Shown in pieces: positions 7,677 to 15,499 of a stretch of DNA of 16,700 nucleotides. The notes under the pieces were generated by a model. The model saw nothing but the letters and a program-made list of their open reading frames with translations. It made no database searches and was not told the DNA's origin. The DNA lies in the NCBI GenBank assembly GCA_964489215.1, contig CAZAYB010000038.1, forward strand, positions 1-16,700. Direction: 5' to 3'. Made by a program: the position numbers and the translations under genes. How positions within the stretch are numbered: the stretch's first letter is position 1; each line of letters begins with the position of its first letter. The stretch is from CAZAYB01 sp964489215 (GTDB lineage Bacteria > Planctomycetota > Phycisphaerae > Sedimentisphaerales > Anaerohalosphaeraceae).

Positions 7677-9371
7677 ATGTTTCGCTGGCACCACGCATCG
7701 GTCTTTTTGTTTGCAATCATTTTCGTGATGATTTGCACGACGTTTTTAGATTATGGTATTACATGGGATGAACCTGCACGGAAAGAGTACGGTTATAGGG
7801 TTTTGTTGTGGTACACGTCCTTTTTTCAAAATAATGCGGCGACAATAGATACCGTGAGAAATATGTACGGAGGCTTTTTTGAGGCGTTCGCGCAATTCGT
7901 TTCAAGCATACTCGTTTTACTAAAAAAGAATTATTTATATGAAACACGTCACCTCTTAAACGCCTTTTTCGGTTTGACCGGTATCGTTTTTACTTATAAA
8001 CTGGGAAGACTGATAGCTGGTGAAAAAGCAGGTTTTTTTTCATCACTTATCTTGACACTCACCCCCCGATATTACGGCCACATATTTAACAATTCAAAAG
8101 ATATCCCTTTCGCCGTTCTTTTTCTTACCGCCTCCTATTACATCTTCAGCAGCTATCGTCAATTTCCCAAACTGTCTAAAACACACGTAATAAAACTCGG
8201 TGTATGTATTGGCCTGGCTCTTGGAGTTCGAATCGGTGCATTGTTATTATATGGATATTTCTTCCTAATATTTCTGGCATGGCTATTAAACAAAACCTAC
8301 ATAGAAAGAGAATCCGTCATATCCTTATCTTATGATACCAAGGCATTCTCCAATTTCGGTTTTTCTTTTTTTTTCGTGATTGCAATCTCATGGGGAACCA
8401 TGCTGCTATGTTGGCCATGGGCCCAAATAGCCCCAATCGAAAATCCCCTCAGAGCCTTGTCTGAAATTTCCGAATTTCCATGGAAAGGAACCATTCTATT
8501 TAAGGGGGAATATATCAAAGCATCCGACGTCCCTTGGGACTATATCCCGACGTGGCTCTCGATATCATTACCGGAATTTTACTTTTTATTCGTCTTATTC
8601 GGGGTCATCGGGGCATGTCGATATCTGCGGCGTACTCCTCAGAGAGATGGCCATTCCAGTAGATTCTTAACCGAGATATCCCTTCTTATTTTTGCAATTA
8701 TCTTTCCTGTTTTATATGTCATTTATAAGCAATCGGTTCTTTATGATGGTATCCGACATTTTCTCTTTATCCTGCCTTTCCTGGCCATAATCTCTGGAAT
8801 ATCTTTAACTTATATTCTCCGAAGTATCAATTCGTTTTTCACCAAATTTTCTGTCATAGCTGTAACCATATTCCTTTTTGGATTAAGCGTTTTTGACATG
8901 ATCAGCCTCCACCCATATGAGAATGTCTATTTTAACCGAATTTTCGGAGGCGGCCTTCCTGTCGCGGCAAACAATTATGATACTGATTATTGGGGGAATT
9001 CATATAAAGAGGCTTCGGAATGGGTTGTGCAAAATTACTCCCTGAATTCCAAAACAACTTATTCTGTAGCAGCGTGCCTCTTTCCTCAAGAAATTCTGCT
9101 ATATTACCTTAATCCGAGCGCCTATATAAAAAAAGAGATTAGAAAAATTCGGCTCATATTCCATATAGAAGGTATACACCGTAAGACACCACGAAAAAAC
9201 CTCACCCAACAGAATCAGTTCATTGTAAAAGAAGTGAATAACAGTGATATAATCATGGCCTATAGAAGATTGAACTGTCACAAAATGGTCACAGGCTTTT
9301 TACAGCATAAAATTATTCGAAAAGGCACGCCTCTAGCTTATGTATTTGGGCCATTTCAGCCCCAAAATTAA
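7677..9371 (+). CDS. GT39/ArnT-like GT-C membrane glycosyltransferase
   Basis: The 564-residue protein has about ten membrane segments. Directly after the first one comes TWDEP (29-33), whose D31-E32 pair matches the catalytic acidic pair of the PMT/ArnT superfamily. RHLLNAFFG (about 91-99), NNSKDIPF (about 139-146) and a later RHFLFILPF segment are also characteristic. It is expected to take a sugar from a polyprenyl-phosphate donor in the periplasm and place it on a lipid, glycan or protein. The last 130 or so residues form a soluble region with no motif I recognise. The ATG has no strong ribosome binding site, and no earlier ATG is in frame. It lies 62 bases after the UPF0104 gene in the same orientation and probably belongs to the same transcript. 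Confidence 0.8.
   Translation: MFRWHHASVFLFAIIFVMICTTFLDYGITWDEPARKEYGYRVLLWYTSFFQNNAATIDTVRNMYGGFFEAFAQFVSSILVLLKKNYLYETRHLLNAFFGLTGIVFTYKLGRLIAGEKAGFFSSLILTLTPRYYGHIFNNSKDIPFAVLFLTASYYIFSSYRQFPKLSKTHVIKLGVCIGLALGVRIGALLLYGYFFLIFLAWLLNKTYIERESVISLSYDTKAFSNFGFSFFFVIAISWGTMLLCWPWAQIAPIENPLRALSEISEFPWKGTILFKGEYIKASDVPWDYIPTWLSISLPEFYFLFVLFGVIGACRYLRRTPQRDGHSSRFLTEISLLIFAIIFPVLYVIYKQSVLYDGIRHFLFILPFLAIISGISLTYILRSINSFFTKFSVIAVTIFLFGLSVFDMISLHPYENVYFNRIFGGGLPVAANNYDTDYWGNSYKEASEWVVQNYSLNSKTTYSVAACLFPQEILLYYLNPSAYIKKEIRKIRLIFHIEGIHRKTPRKNLTQQNQFIVKEVNNSDIIMAYRRLNCHKMVTGFLQHKIIRKGTPLAYVFGPFQPQN
9323..9338 (+). promoter_or_regulatory. Candidate sigma-54 (-24/-12) promoter for the YfhO-like gene
   Basis: Inside the end of the GT39 gene the bases read AGGCACGCCTCTAGCT. 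The GG (9324-9325) and GC (9336-9337) are exactly ten bases apart, and GGCACG-N4-TnGCT fits the TGGCACG-N4-TTGCW consensus with two mismatches. Transcription would begin near 9349, about 90 bases before the YfhO-like start codon. A sigma-54 activator tail at the left edge makes this plausible. It overlaps coding sequence, so it could be chance. Confidence 0.3.
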
Positions 9372-9436
9372 TTTTACCTGAACTGAAATTCATCTTAAAT
9401 GTTAATCTCCTTGATTTTCTGCAGTATTCGCCACTC

Positions 9437-11587
9437 ATGCCTTCCTGTCTTGTAAAAAACCTTTCAAGTCCCCAGAAATTTTTCACCGCCCTACTATTTG
9501 CCGTGGCAGTGACAATTCTTTTTTTTCATTCAGTCATATTCTCTGATCAAACGTTTTACTTCCGAGATATCCATCGTTTCTTTTTCCCAATGAAATATCA
9601 TTTGGCCCAATCTCTGGCGCAGGGTCACATTCCGTTCTGGAATCCGCATATATTCTGCGGAGCCCCCTTTTTGAGTGCTATACAATCGGGGGTTTTTTAC
9701 CCAATCGCCTTGACATCTTTTCTTTTACCTTTTCCATCCGCTTTTGATATCTACGTCCTGTCCCATTTCATTATCGGCTTTATTTTCTTCTATCTTTTTA
9801 TTCGAGTAAATGGGCATTCCTCCTCTGCCGCCCTCTTGACAGGCATCTCCTTTTGTTTCGGTGGTTATACGATTTCTTCAATTAACGTCCTCAACAATTT
9901 GGCGTCATTGATCTGGCTGCCTGCTATTCTTTGGGCTTACCATGAATCGATTTTCAAGAAATCTTTATCTAAACTTTTTCTTACTCTGACATTTATCTCA
10001 TTGAGCGTTCTAGGCGGAGAGCCCCAATTAGTGATTATTAACGTGGTCATTTTATTTCTATATGGGTTATTGATTTTACCTTTTTCTCAATTGGATGCTT
10101 ATTCGATTTTTAAAAGAATAGCAGGTCTTTTCCTAGTTGTATTGGGGGTAGTTGGTTTGACAATGGTACAATTGGGCCCGACATATTTAGATTATGACAA
10201 TTCTGTTCGCATAGGTGGCCTGTCTTATCTTCAAGCCAGTAAATATTCAATAGATTGGCCTATGCTCAAGCACCTTTTTTGGCCCCTCCCCTTTGATTCC
10301 AGCTTTTCAACAGACCCTGCAGTGAATTCAGATTTCTTTCCCGGTAAAAATGGCATTCCTTGGTTGTTAACTGTATACCCTGGCGTTGTTATAGCTCCTT
10401 TAGCCTCGCTAAAGGTAATCTTCTCCCACTCAAAAAAAGCCCTTTTGTGGGGTGCCATTTTCCTCGTTAGCATCACACTTTCATTGGGGGACAACACGCC
10501 ATTCTTTAGACTATTTTACCAAATTTTTCCTTTTTTTCGATATCCCAGTAAATTTATATTCCCTGCTGGATTTAGTATTCTTGTTCTATCCGCTTCAGGT
10601 TTTGATCTACTATTTTCATATTTTAGGCGCAATAAATTTTATTCGACAAGCCTTTCCTTTTTCTTTCTTTTCATCCTAACGGCTGATTTGTATTTAGCAC
10701 ATGGACATCTCAATCCTACTTGCAGTTATAAATTCTATAAATACCGCCATCCAGATTTGAATCCCATCTTCTCTGATTCGGGCAATTTCCGAATTTTTGT
10801 AGATTCCGACAGTTTTGATGGCCATCTTCCTCATTCCATATTCGATACCCATCTCCGATGGCAAACTGCGATCATGCCCAATACCGGAATCCTTCACAAT
10901 CTAAATCATATAGGGGGTGAAGCTGGACTTGAACTCAATTATCAATATATAATCACCGAGATGTTGACCAAGTCATGGGAAGAAAAACTTTTATTTCTCA
11001 GGCAGGCTAATGTCAAGTATATTGTTTCAGCTATTCCTCTGCAGACGCTTCCAGAACTTCAGGGTCATATTCATAAATTAAGCCCTATTCTGTATCGCTT
11101 GACAGATAACATGGCTAGAGCCTGGATTGTCGGACGGCTTCAATCCGTAAAAGGGGATATTATCCAAATTTTGAGTACAACCAAAATTGATCCGACAACC
11201 TCTGCCTTGGCCCCGCCAACCGATGCAACGCATTTCACAGAGCCATTCTCTGAAAGCATCTCTCGAATTCAATATTTAGGCACCAACAGGATCAGCATCA
11301 ATGCTTCCGTGAGCCGCCCAAGTATTTTGGTCCTATCCGAAGCATATTATCCTGGGTGGCGGGCTTTTATCAATGGAAAGGAGAAAGAAATTATCCGTTT
11401 GAATCTATTATTTCAGGGGGTTGCCCTTGAAAAAGGAAGCCATAATGTTGAATTTATTTTCCGCCCTTACGGCTTTTTTGTTTTCTCCTCCATTTCCATA
11501 CTGACATGCGTGTTTATTATCCTTTTATGGCTATTCTCATTCAAGAAATTTACCCATAAGAAGCTTCATCATAGCCATTGGCGTTAA
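9437..11587 (+). CDS. YfhO-family large membrane protein, putative GT-C-like glycosyltransferase
   Basis: The 716-residue protein has about a dozen membrane segments. After the first comes YFRDIHRFFFP (41-51), then HIPFWNPHIFCGAPFL (64-79) and QSGVFYP (83-89). The R-D pair and the 'P-x-W-N-P-x-x-x-C/G-G-x-P' segment are the signature of YfhO-type proteins. A soluble, beta-rich C-terminal domain carries YYPGWRAFINGK (about 636-647), also a YfhO hallmark, followed by a last membrane helix. Firmicute YfhO is needed for glycosylation of lipoteichoic acid, so transfer of a lipid-linked sugar outside the inner membrane is the likely role here. The acceptor must differ in a Gram-negative cell. It is 65 bases downstream of the GT39 gene. 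A sigma-54-like site lies upstream and a sigma-70-like promoter for the next gene overlaps its stop. Confidence 0.8.
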   Translation: MPSCLVKNLSSPQKFFTALLFAVAVTILFFHSVIFSDQTFYFRDIHRFFFPMKYHLAQSLAQGHIPFWNPHIFCGAPFLSAIQSGVFYPIALTSFLLPFPSAFDIYVLSHFIIGFIFFYLFIRVNGHSSSAALLTGISFCFGGYTISSINVLNNLASLIWLPAILWAYHESIFKKSLSKLFLTLTFISLSVLGGEPQLVIINVVILFLYGLLILPFSQLDAYSIFKRIAGLFLVVLGVVGLTMVQLGPTYLDYDNSVRIGGLSYLQASKYSIDWPMLKHLFWPLPFDSSFSTDPAVNSDFFPGKNGIPWLLTVYPGVVIAPLASLKVIFSHSKKALLWGAIFLVSITLSLGDNTPFFRLFYQIFPFFRYPSKFIFPAGFSILVLSASGFDLLFSYFRRNKFYSTSLSFFFLFILTADLYLAHGHLNPTCSYKFYKYRHPDLNPIFSDSGNFRIFVDSDSFDGHLPHSIFDTHLRWQTAIMPNTGILHNLNHIGGEAGLELNYQYIITEMLTKSWEEKLLFLRQANVKYIVSAIPLQTLPELQGHIHKLSPILYRLTDNMARAWIVGRLQSVKGDIIQILSTTKIDPTTSALAPPTDATHFTEPFSESISRIQYLGTNRISINASVSRPSILVLSEAYYPGWRAFINGKEKEIIRLNLLFQGVALEKGSHNVEFIFRPYGFFVFSSISILTCVFIILLWLFSFKKFTHKKLHHSHWR

Positions 11588-11606
11588 AATTGAAAAATGC
11601 TATAAT
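11578..11606 (+). promoter_or_regulatory. Candidate sigma-70 promoter with extended -10 for the downstream GT2 gene
   Basis: TTGGCG (11578-11583) is followed after exactly 17 bases by a perfect TATAAT (11601-11606), which is preceded by TGC to give an extended -10. Predicted transcription starts near 11613, leaving a leader of about 40 bases before the ATG at 11653. The -35 box overlaps the YfhO-like stop codon. It is the best sigma-70-type match I saw in the intergenic spacers. Confidence 0.5.
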
Positions 11607-11652
11607 CTGATCGATTTAATTTTTTTCACGAAACAGACGGCTCTATTAAATA

Positions 11653-12513
11653 ATGATTTCCATAATTGTACCATTTTACAATGCTGAAAACACAATAGAA
11701 AGGCTTTTGGATTCGATCCTGAAACAATCGTTCAGTGATTTTGAACTTATCGTTGTTGATGACGCCTCCACCGATAGTTCGCTCCGAATAGCCCAGTCCT
11801 ATCCGTGTAAAACCATTCACCTTGATCGGAATCATGGCCCTGCTTACTGCAGAAATATCGGTGCTAAACATGCCAAAGGTGACATATTAGTATTTATCGA
11901 TAGCGACTGCCAAGCACACCCGGACTGGCTAAAGCACATTAACGACTACTCTTATGACAACCGGATTGTGGCATTAATGGGAAGACTCATACTTATGCCC
12001 TCCACCTACATAGGTGAATCTATCTCAGCATTGGGATTTCCCGCCGGAGGTACAATCGGGTTTGAAAAAATTTGGAAAGTTGATGCGGATGGTTTCACAA
12101 GCAGTCTAAGCTCTTGCAATTGCGCGGTAAAAAAACATGTATTTAATTATATTGGAGGTTTTGACGAATCTTTTCCCTATGCAGGAGGAGAAGATAGTTT
12201 TTTTGCCTACACTTTGATAGAAAATGGTTATCGAATAAAATACATTCCCCATATGATTGTATACCATGAAGCCAGGTCCTCCCTGAGAAGTTTTATGAAG
12301 TGGCATTTCAAAAGGGGGATAAGCAGCTATATTTTTTCAATGAAAATTAGAAACAAGTCAGATTACTTCAGGTTAAGACTATGGTCGACAAAGAATATTT
12401 TCAAGGCATTTAAACACGATCACAAGCTTCCTATGATTTTATGTCTATTGTCAATAAGTTTTATGGTTCAATTTATAGGGTTTACAGTTGCTAGATACAA
12501 CAGGGATTTATAA
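11653..12513 (+). CDS. Family 2 glycosyltransferase with C-terminal membrane segment
   Basis: The 286-residue GT-A enzyme begins directly with ISIIVPFYN (2-10). It has DDAS at 36-39, the DSD metal triad at 83-85, and a GGEDSFF acceptor/catalytic-base region around residue 178-184 followed by IVYHEARSS. It belongs to the broad GT2 group that transfers a sugar from a nucleotide sugar to a growing glycan on the cytoplasmic face. A hydrophobic stretch near residues 259-278 could anchor it to the membrane. A likely promoter with an extended -10 box lies just upstream, so it may start a new transcription unit with the radical SAM gene, which begins three bases after its stop. No strong ribosome binding site is visible. 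Donor and acceptor are unknown. Confidence 0.83.
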   Translation: MISIIVPFYNAENTIERLLDSILKQSFSDFELIVVDDASTDSSLRIAQSYPCKTIHLDRNHGPAYCRNIGAKHAKGDILVFIDSDCQAHPDWLKHINDYSYDNRIVALMGRLILMPSTYIGESISALGFPAGGTIGFEKIWKVDADGFTSSLSSCNCAVKKHVFNYIGGFDESFPYAGGEDSFFAYTLIENGYRIKYIPHMIVYHEARSSLRSFMKWHFKRGISSYIFSMKIRNKSDYFRLRLWSTKNIFKAFKHDHKLPMILCLLSISFMVQFIGFTVARYNRDL

Positions 12514-12516
12514 CTT

Positions 12517-13667
12517 ATGAAAGTACTTATCATCAACCCACCCTGGCCCGGTAAAGGATTTGGGACTCGATCGCAAAATCGGATTATTAAACACCGTAGC
12601 GATAAATTTTTACAGTATCCAATTTTTCTCGCCTACAGCGCGGCTCAATTAAAAATATCCGGCCATGAAGTGGTTTATATCGATTCGGTCATACAGGATT
12701 TTACCATGTCACAGACCTTGGCGGAAGTTCAAAATCTTCGACCGGATGCTATTTTCATGGAAACCACCACCCCTTCCATCGAGGCGGATTATCTCAGCCT
12801 TGCAGCGTTGAAGAAAGCCACCGGGGCCAGAATCATCGTGGGGGGGCCCCATGCGACCTACTTCCATGAATCGGTGATGAAAGAATGTGACGCCATTGAT
12901 GTGGTCATTCGCCATGAATTCGACACAAAAATCGCGGGAGTGGTCTCAAGCCTCGGGAATCTCGAAAACATCCAAGGCATTACTTACCGGAATAACGAAA
13001 ACATCATCGATAATGGCGATGGGGAGTTAGCGCGGGACCTGGATGCAATCCCCTTTCCTGATCGTGAGTCTATTCCTTGGCAATGGTATCTGGAAGCCTG
13101 GTTTTCCCGCCGACCTTTCATGAATATGATGACCTCCCGCGGGTGCCCATATCATTGCGCTTTCTGCCTCTGGCCCCAGAATATGTACGGACACAAACAA
13201 CGATTCAGAAGTCTTGACAATGTCTTTGAAGAAATCCAATTTCTGACAGATCAATATGGACTACGAGAGATCAATATCGATGACGGCACGTTCACGACCA
13301 ATCGAAAACGGGTCATCGAGTTTTGCCGAAGGCTCCGAGAGGGAAAATACAAACTCATCTGGACCTGCAACGGTCGGGTGGACAACCTCGACGATGAGAT
13401 GCTGTCCGAAATGAAACGAAGCGGCTGCAAAATGATCCGGCTCGGGGTCGAAAGCGGCTCTCAGGAGGTCCTCGATAGGATAAGAAAGGGATTGACGATC
13501 GAACAGATTGAAGAAGGAGTCAAAAGAGTTAAAAGCCATGGGATTCAAGCACTTGGCGGTTTCATGTTCGGATTTCCCTACGATTCTAAAGAAAGTGTTG
13601 AACAAACTCTTGAACTGGCCAAAAGGTTAAACCCGGACCAGGTTCAGTTTTCCATCGCCATGTGTTA
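12517..13667 (+). CDS. B12-binding-domain radical SAM protein, 3' end lost in the assembly gap
   Basis: About 384 residues are visible. The N-terminal part (MKVLIINPPWP, AYSAAQLKISGH, then VGGPHAT at 108-114) is the Rossmann-like cobalamin-binding domain of class B radical SAM enzymes. The radical SAM core carries C210, C214 and C217 (CPYHCAFC), the CxxxCxxC ligands of the 4Fe-4S cluster, then a TIM-barrel with INIDDGTF and RLGVESGS. Family members do methylations, cyclisations and other radical steps, some in hopanoid, lipid and polysaccharide loci; the substrate here is unknown. The last readable codon is TGT (13663-13665), followed by TA and N. Usual family length suggests at least 70-100 residues are missing. 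Any reading continued beyond the N run is an artefact. G+C is near 50% over much of the gene (32 of 60 at 12841-12900), above that of the preceding GT2. Confidence 0.85.
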
Positions 13668-13767
13668 NNNNNNNNNNNNNNNNNNNNNNNNNNNNNNNNN
13701 NNNNNNNNNNNNNNNNNNNNNNNNNNNNNNNNNNNNNNNNNNNNNNNNNNNNNNNNNNNNNNNNNNN
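13668..13767. other. Assembly gap of exactly 100 N
   Basis: The run is exactly 100 N, a length widely used as a placeholder for a gap of unknown size. It removes the end of the radical SAM gene and the start of the DUF218 gene. The true distance, and whether another gene lies between them, cannot be told from this sequence. Confidence 0.97.
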
Positions 13768-14393
13768 TGTGGTGGGTTGCGACAATTGCCGTATTTGGCG
13801 GTGCGATCTATGTTGCTTTCGGCAGCATCATGTCATTTATGGGGGGATGGTTGGTAGCGGATGATAGACCTATCCGGTCGGATGCAGTGGTGGTTCTGTA
13901 TTCAGGTGTTGAGTGGTATCCAAGGCTGATGGAGGCAGCCTCCATCTATGAAAAGGGATTTGCCGATAAAGTGGTCATTAACGGCAACCGGAAAACCGAC
14001 GTTGTCCGCGAGCTGGAAGAAGCCGGATTTGAAGCCTCCTGCCCTTGGGAGGAAGATGCAATGCGCATTCTTGAGGTTTTGGGCGTCCCGCGAAACGATG
14101 TCATCCCCATTAGTGCTGAAGACGCTTATGATACCATCAGCGAGGCTCGAATCGTGGGCGGCAAGCTGCTTGAAGAGAACATATCGAGCATCCTCATTGC
14201 AACCAGCAAATACCATACGAGGCGGGCACGCTTTATCTGGAATCGGTTGTTTCCAGATGTATTAACAATAAGAAGTATTGCTGCAAAAAACGACCCGTAT
14301 TCACCAAGTAAGTGGTGGAAGCATGGACGTCAGATTCGCTGGGTTTTGGCGGAATATGGTGGGTGGCTTTACTATTTTTGGAAAGATGTGTAG
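13768..14393 (+). CDS. DUF218 (YdcF/SanA/ElyC-like) domain protein, 5' end lost in the gap
   Basis: The first full codon is at 13770 and about 207 residues are visible. They begin inside a membrane helix (WWVATIAVFGGAIYVAFG), so only a short cytoplasmic start is probably missing. The DUF218 domain follows: SDAVVVLYSG, then INGNRKTD, SAEDAYDTISEA and ATSKYHTRRARFIW. The last two are the most conserved blocks of the family. One N-terminal helix with the domain outside the membrane matches SanA/ElyC-type proteins, which affect envelope integrity and peptidoglycan or glycan-lipid precursor use; the reaction is not established. Relatives are also common in exosortase/polysaccharide loci. The gene is GC-rich relative to its downstream neighbour (34 of 60 at 14041-14100). 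The downstream GT4 start lies 14 bases after its stop. Confidence 0.8.
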
Positions 14394-14407
14394 CGATAAG
14401 CTTTGAT

Positions 14408-15499
14408 ATGAAAATTCTTCATATTATATACGATGATATTCACAACCCCTGGTGTGGGGGTGGAGGAGCCTACAGAGCGCATAAGATAAATTCCTTTTTG
14501 TCAAAGGAACATGAAATAATCGTATTAACTGGCAACTTTCCAAATGGAAGAGATGAAACAATCGATGGGGTCAATTATAAAAGAATTGGGTTATGCAAAT
14601 CTTATTTGGCAAGCAGGATAAGCTTCACTTTTTTAATTCAATTTGTCATTACTCAATATCAGAGCGATATACTTGTTAATGATTGCTCTTTCTTCTCTCC
14701 TTGCTTTGCGGAAATATTAACGAGAAGGCCTATAGTGAACATTTTTCACCACTTGATGGGAAGGCATTCCCTTCGTATATACCCGATCATAGGATTGCTG
14801 CCATTTTTAGCTGAAAAAATTCTACTAAAAACAGCAAAATTTATCATCACACCTTCGAAATCCGCTAAAGAGCGAATCCTCCGTAAATATCCTTTTAAAA
14901 AAGTAATCGCAATCCCTAATGGTGTTTCTGAATCGCTTTTTACGTTAGATCCAAGATATGAAAATTTTATTCTATTCCTTGGCCGGATAGATTTATATAT
15001 GAAAGGAATCGATATCTTGATTAATGCATTCTCGAAAATTGAAACAACGAATACTGTATTGTACATTGCTGGAGGCGGTAAGAAAGCAGATATTCTAAAA
15101 TTATATGAACTCATCGACTCACATGATCTTCAAGGAAAAGTTGAATATTTAGGAAGAGTTGACAGGGAAACCAAATTTCATTTGCTTAGATCTTGCCTAT
15201 TCTTGGTTATGCCATCGCGTTTTGAAGGCTGGGGTATTACTGGAATGGAGGCAAACGCGGCGGGCAAAGCAGTCGTTGGGACGAAAATTCAAGGACTCCA
15301 GGAGTCATTGGTAGAGGGTAAGACGGCTATTCTAATCCGCCGTGAAAGCGTCAAAGAGCTTACAGGCGCAATAAGCGATCTACTTAAAAATGAAGAAAAG
15401 CGGGTTGAATTGGGAAGAGCAGGACGAATATATGCTCGTCGATTTACATGGCCCAATATTTCATTAAAGCAACTTGATTCATATCAAAATCATATTTAG
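14408..15499 (+). CDS. GT4-family (GT-B fold) glycosyltransferase
   Basis: The 363-residue protein has a two-domain GT-B layout. The N-terminal domain starts MKILHIIYDD and has a glycine-rich acceptor loop (CGGGGAYR, 16-23). The C-terminal domain begins near GRIDLYMKGID (about 190-200), followed by YLGRVDRE. It contains the EX7E pair at E273 and E281 in EGWGITGME, which binds the nucleotide-sugar donor in retaining GT4 enzymes, then ANAAGKAVV. It is expected to work on the cytoplasmic face. I chose the ATG at 14408: an earlier in-frame start at 14312 lies within the DUF218 gene and would add 32 residues before an ordinary GT4 N-terminus. GATAAG sits upstream as a modest ribosome binding site. 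It is very AT-rich (18 G+C of 60 at 15001-15060). Its stop overlaps the converging gene's stop by four bases (15496-15499). Confidence 0.87.
   Translation: MKILHIIYDDIHNPWCGGGGAYRAHKINSFLSKEHEIIVLTGNFPNGRDETIDGVNYKRIGLCKSYLASRISFTFLIQFVITQYQSDILVNDCSFFSPCFAEILTRRPIVNIFHHLMGRHSLRIYPIIGLLPFLAEKILLKTAKFIITPSKSAKERILRKYPFKKVIAIPNGVSESLFTLDPRYENFILFLGRIDLYMKGIDILINAFSKIETTNTVLYIAGGGKKADILKLYELIDSHDLQGKVEYLGRVDRETKFHLLRSCLFLVMPSRFEGWGITGMEANAAGKAVVGTKIQGLQESLVEGKTAILIRRESVKELTGAISDLLKNEEKRVELGRAGRIYARRFTWPNISLKQLDSYQNHI

Noticed and set aside
7685..7701. TGGCACCACGCATCG as a sigma-54 site
   Set aside because: The GG-N10-GC spacing fails (CG is found instead) and it lies just inside the GT39 coding start.
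13261..13605. Minus-strand open frame of 114 codons within the radical SAM gene
   Set aside because: It is a reverse-strand shadow of a gene with clear catalytic motifs, a common effect in GC-richer coding sequence.
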